From NCBI GenBank assembly GCA_025454565.1, contig JALOOE010000125.1:1-6842 (forward strand): 6,842 nucleotides of DNA, written 5' to 3'. Both the position numbers and the translations under genes were made by a program. Shown here piece by piece: positions 6,261 to 6,842 of this stretch (position 1 is the stretch's first letter; each line of letters begins with the position of its first letter). The stretch comes from Anaerolineae bacterium. Its GTDB lineage: Bacteria; Chloroflexota; Anaerolineae; CG2-30-64-16. The notes below the pieces were generated by a model. That model saw only the letters and a program-made list of their open reading frames with translations, was not told the origin of the DNA and searched no databases.

Positions 6261-6282
6261 CACAAACGCGTTCGGTTATACT
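6255..6282 (+). promoter_or_regulatory. Candidate promoter of the MFS gene
   Basis: TATACT (6277-6282) is a good -10 hexamer. The -35 is weak: TTATTT (6255-6260, 16-nt spacer) or TTTATT (6254-6259, 17-nt spacer), both inside the T-tract of the terminator. The position directly after a terminator and 60 nt before the MFS start makes a promoter here likely. Confidence 0.45.
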
Positions 6283-6293
6283 GATGACAGAGT

Positions 6294-6319
6294 TGCGCCC
6301 AGGTGTTCTGAGGTGCGCA
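6294..6319 (+). other. Leader hairpin upstream of the MFS gene
   Basis: TGCGC (6294-6298) pairs with GCGCA (6315-6319). CC (6299-6300) and GG (6312-6313) can extend the stem across a bulged T. It shares GTTGCGCCCAG (6292-6302) with the hairpin before the calcium antiporter gene. Confidence 0.35.
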
Positions 6320-6330
6320 TTGTACGCCTG

Positions 6331-6336
6331 AAGGAG
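6331..6336 (+). promoter_or_regulatory. Ribosome binding site of the MFS gene
   Basis: AAGGAG lies 5 nt before ATG 6342: a near-consensus Shine-Dalgarno sequence that fixes the start. Confidence 0.8.
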
Positions 6337-6341
6337 ACTGT

Positions 6342-6842
6342 ATGGCAACCAAGGTCACTCCAACCAACGTCATAGCGACCGCCTCCAAAGTATCGTGGCT
6401 GCCTCTGGTCATCATCGTTATCGCGCAGCTTCAGATGGGCATCAACGTCAACGCATTGCCCGTGTCGCTGGGGCCCATCGTGGAGGATTTGAACGCGCCG
6501 GCAACCGCTGTCTCGACGGCCCTGGTCCTATATTCGCTGGCGGTGGCGGCTTTCGTCATGTTGGGCGCCAAGCTGGGGAAGCTGTTCGGTGAGCGCCTGG
6601 TGTTCCAGGTCAGCGCGGTCAGTCATGGCGTCGCCATGGCCGTCATGGCGCTCAGCCGCGACACGACCATGATGAACATGGCCCAGCTCCTCGCCGGCCT
6701 GGCGGCGGCGCTGCTGGTGCCGACGCTGGTCGTGCTGATCGCAGCCAATTATCACGGCAAACAGCAGTCGCAGGCGCTCGGCGTCCTGGCCAGCATCCCG
6801 GCCATCTCCAGCGGGCTGGCGTTCGTGGTGGCCGGCTTCATC
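6342..6842 (+). CDS. Major facilitator superfamily transporter, DHA-like (3' partial)
   Basis: The first 167 residues of an MFS permease, cut by the right edge. The start follows AAGGAG. After a short polar N terminus come helices at about 18-40, 57-80, 87-105, 110-135 and 143-165, the spacing of TM1-TM5 in drug/H+ antiporter-type MFS proteins. The AALLVPTLVVLIAANYHGK run (122-140), followed by ALGVLASIPAISSG (145-158), resembles TM4-TM5 of the 14-helix DHA2 group (EmrB/QacA-like). Two signature motifs are altered. In motif A (about 76-85, AKLGKLFGER) Lys80 stands where Asp is normal. In motif B (AQLLAG, 114-119) Gln115 stands where Arg is normal. The superfamily call is firm, but efflux of drugs is not shown and the substrate is unknown. 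It has its own likely promoter and is separated from the upstream genes by a terminator. Confidence 0.85.
   Translation, partial: MATKVTPTNVIATASKVSWLPLVIIVIAQLQMGINVNALPVSLGPIVEDLNAPATAVSTALVLYSLAVAAFVMLGAKLGKLFGERLVFQVSAVSHGVAMAVMALSRDTTMMNMAQLLAGLAAALLVPTLVVLIAANYHGKQQSQALGVLASIPAISSGLAFVVAGFI

Larger units (their letters stand above)
5811..6341. other. 531-nt intergenic region without a convincing protein gene
   Basis: The first part (5811-5990) is very GC-rich and contains an inverted repeat, and a chance-looking 54-codon frame occupies 5830-5994. From about 6000 the base composition drops and promoter-like sequences appear. The rest holds a palindrome, an intrinsic terminator, a second -10 element and a leader hairpin before the MFS gene. 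A 61-codon frame (6099-6284) has a G-rich upstream stretch but reads through the terminator. I see no tRNA, rRNA, CRISPR array or insertion sequence. Confidence 0.7.

Noticed and set aside
6099..6284. A 61-codon + strand frame preceded by a G-rich stretch.
   Set aside because: It reads through the intrinsic terminator and into the -10 element of the MFS gene. The G-run is only 3 nt from the ATG, and I recognise no family. It is kept only as part of the promoter-terminator finding.

Overview
This window reads as chromosomal DNA of a GC-rich bacterium. It carries most of a multisubunit Mrp-type (Mnh/Sha/Pha) cation/proton antiporter operon, then a CaCA-family sodium/calcium antiporter, then the start of a major facilitator superfamily (MFS) transporter. 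All recognisable genes are on the + strand and all encode integral membrane proteins. Purine-rich Shine-Dalgarno sequences, a GC-rich third codon position and a likely TTG or GTG start in mrpD fit a free-living bacterium. Membership of Chloroflexota is a guess, and nothing here fixes the taxon.

Positions 1-4554 hold the mrp cluster in the order A-B (fused), C, D, E, F, G. The first gene is cut by the left window edge: its NuoL-like N-terminal half lies upstream, and what remains is the MrpA C-terminal region joined in frame to an MrpB (MnhB) domain. mrpC, mrpD, mrpE, mrpF and mrpG follow with short gaps or a 4-nt overlap, as expected for one polycistronic message encoding one complex. The products should assemble in the cytoplasmic membrane and exchange cytoplasmic Na+ for external H+, giving Na+ and alkali tolerance and pH homeostasis.

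Positions 4555-4682 are a 128-nt spacer with a weak -10-like hexamer and a strong hairpin. Positions 4683-5810 encode the CaCA antiporter, with both alpha repeats and both key glutamates intact. A Na+ gradient maintained by Mrp could drive Ca2+ expulsion through it, which makes the neighbourhood functionally coherent.

Positions 5811-6341 contain no convincing protein gene. They do contain signals: a GC-rich inverted repeat, a good sigma-70-type promoter (6010-6039), a perfect 12-bp palindrome (6067-6078), a clear intrinsic terminator (6234-6260) and a -10 element for the next gene. The promoter and terminator bracket about 200 nt that may be a small RNA or a small-protein gene. Positions 6342-6842 encode the first 167 residues of an MFS permease with unusual signature motifs, running off the right edge.

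The most distinctive non-coding observation is that the leaders of the CaCA gene and the MFS gene share an 11-nt sequence inside similar hairpins. In both cases it lies 8-9 nt downstream of a -10-like hexamer. I see no clearly new biological system here. The items most worth checking are this paired leader element, the promoter-to-terminator unit, and a 26-codon frame that bridges mrpC and mrpD.
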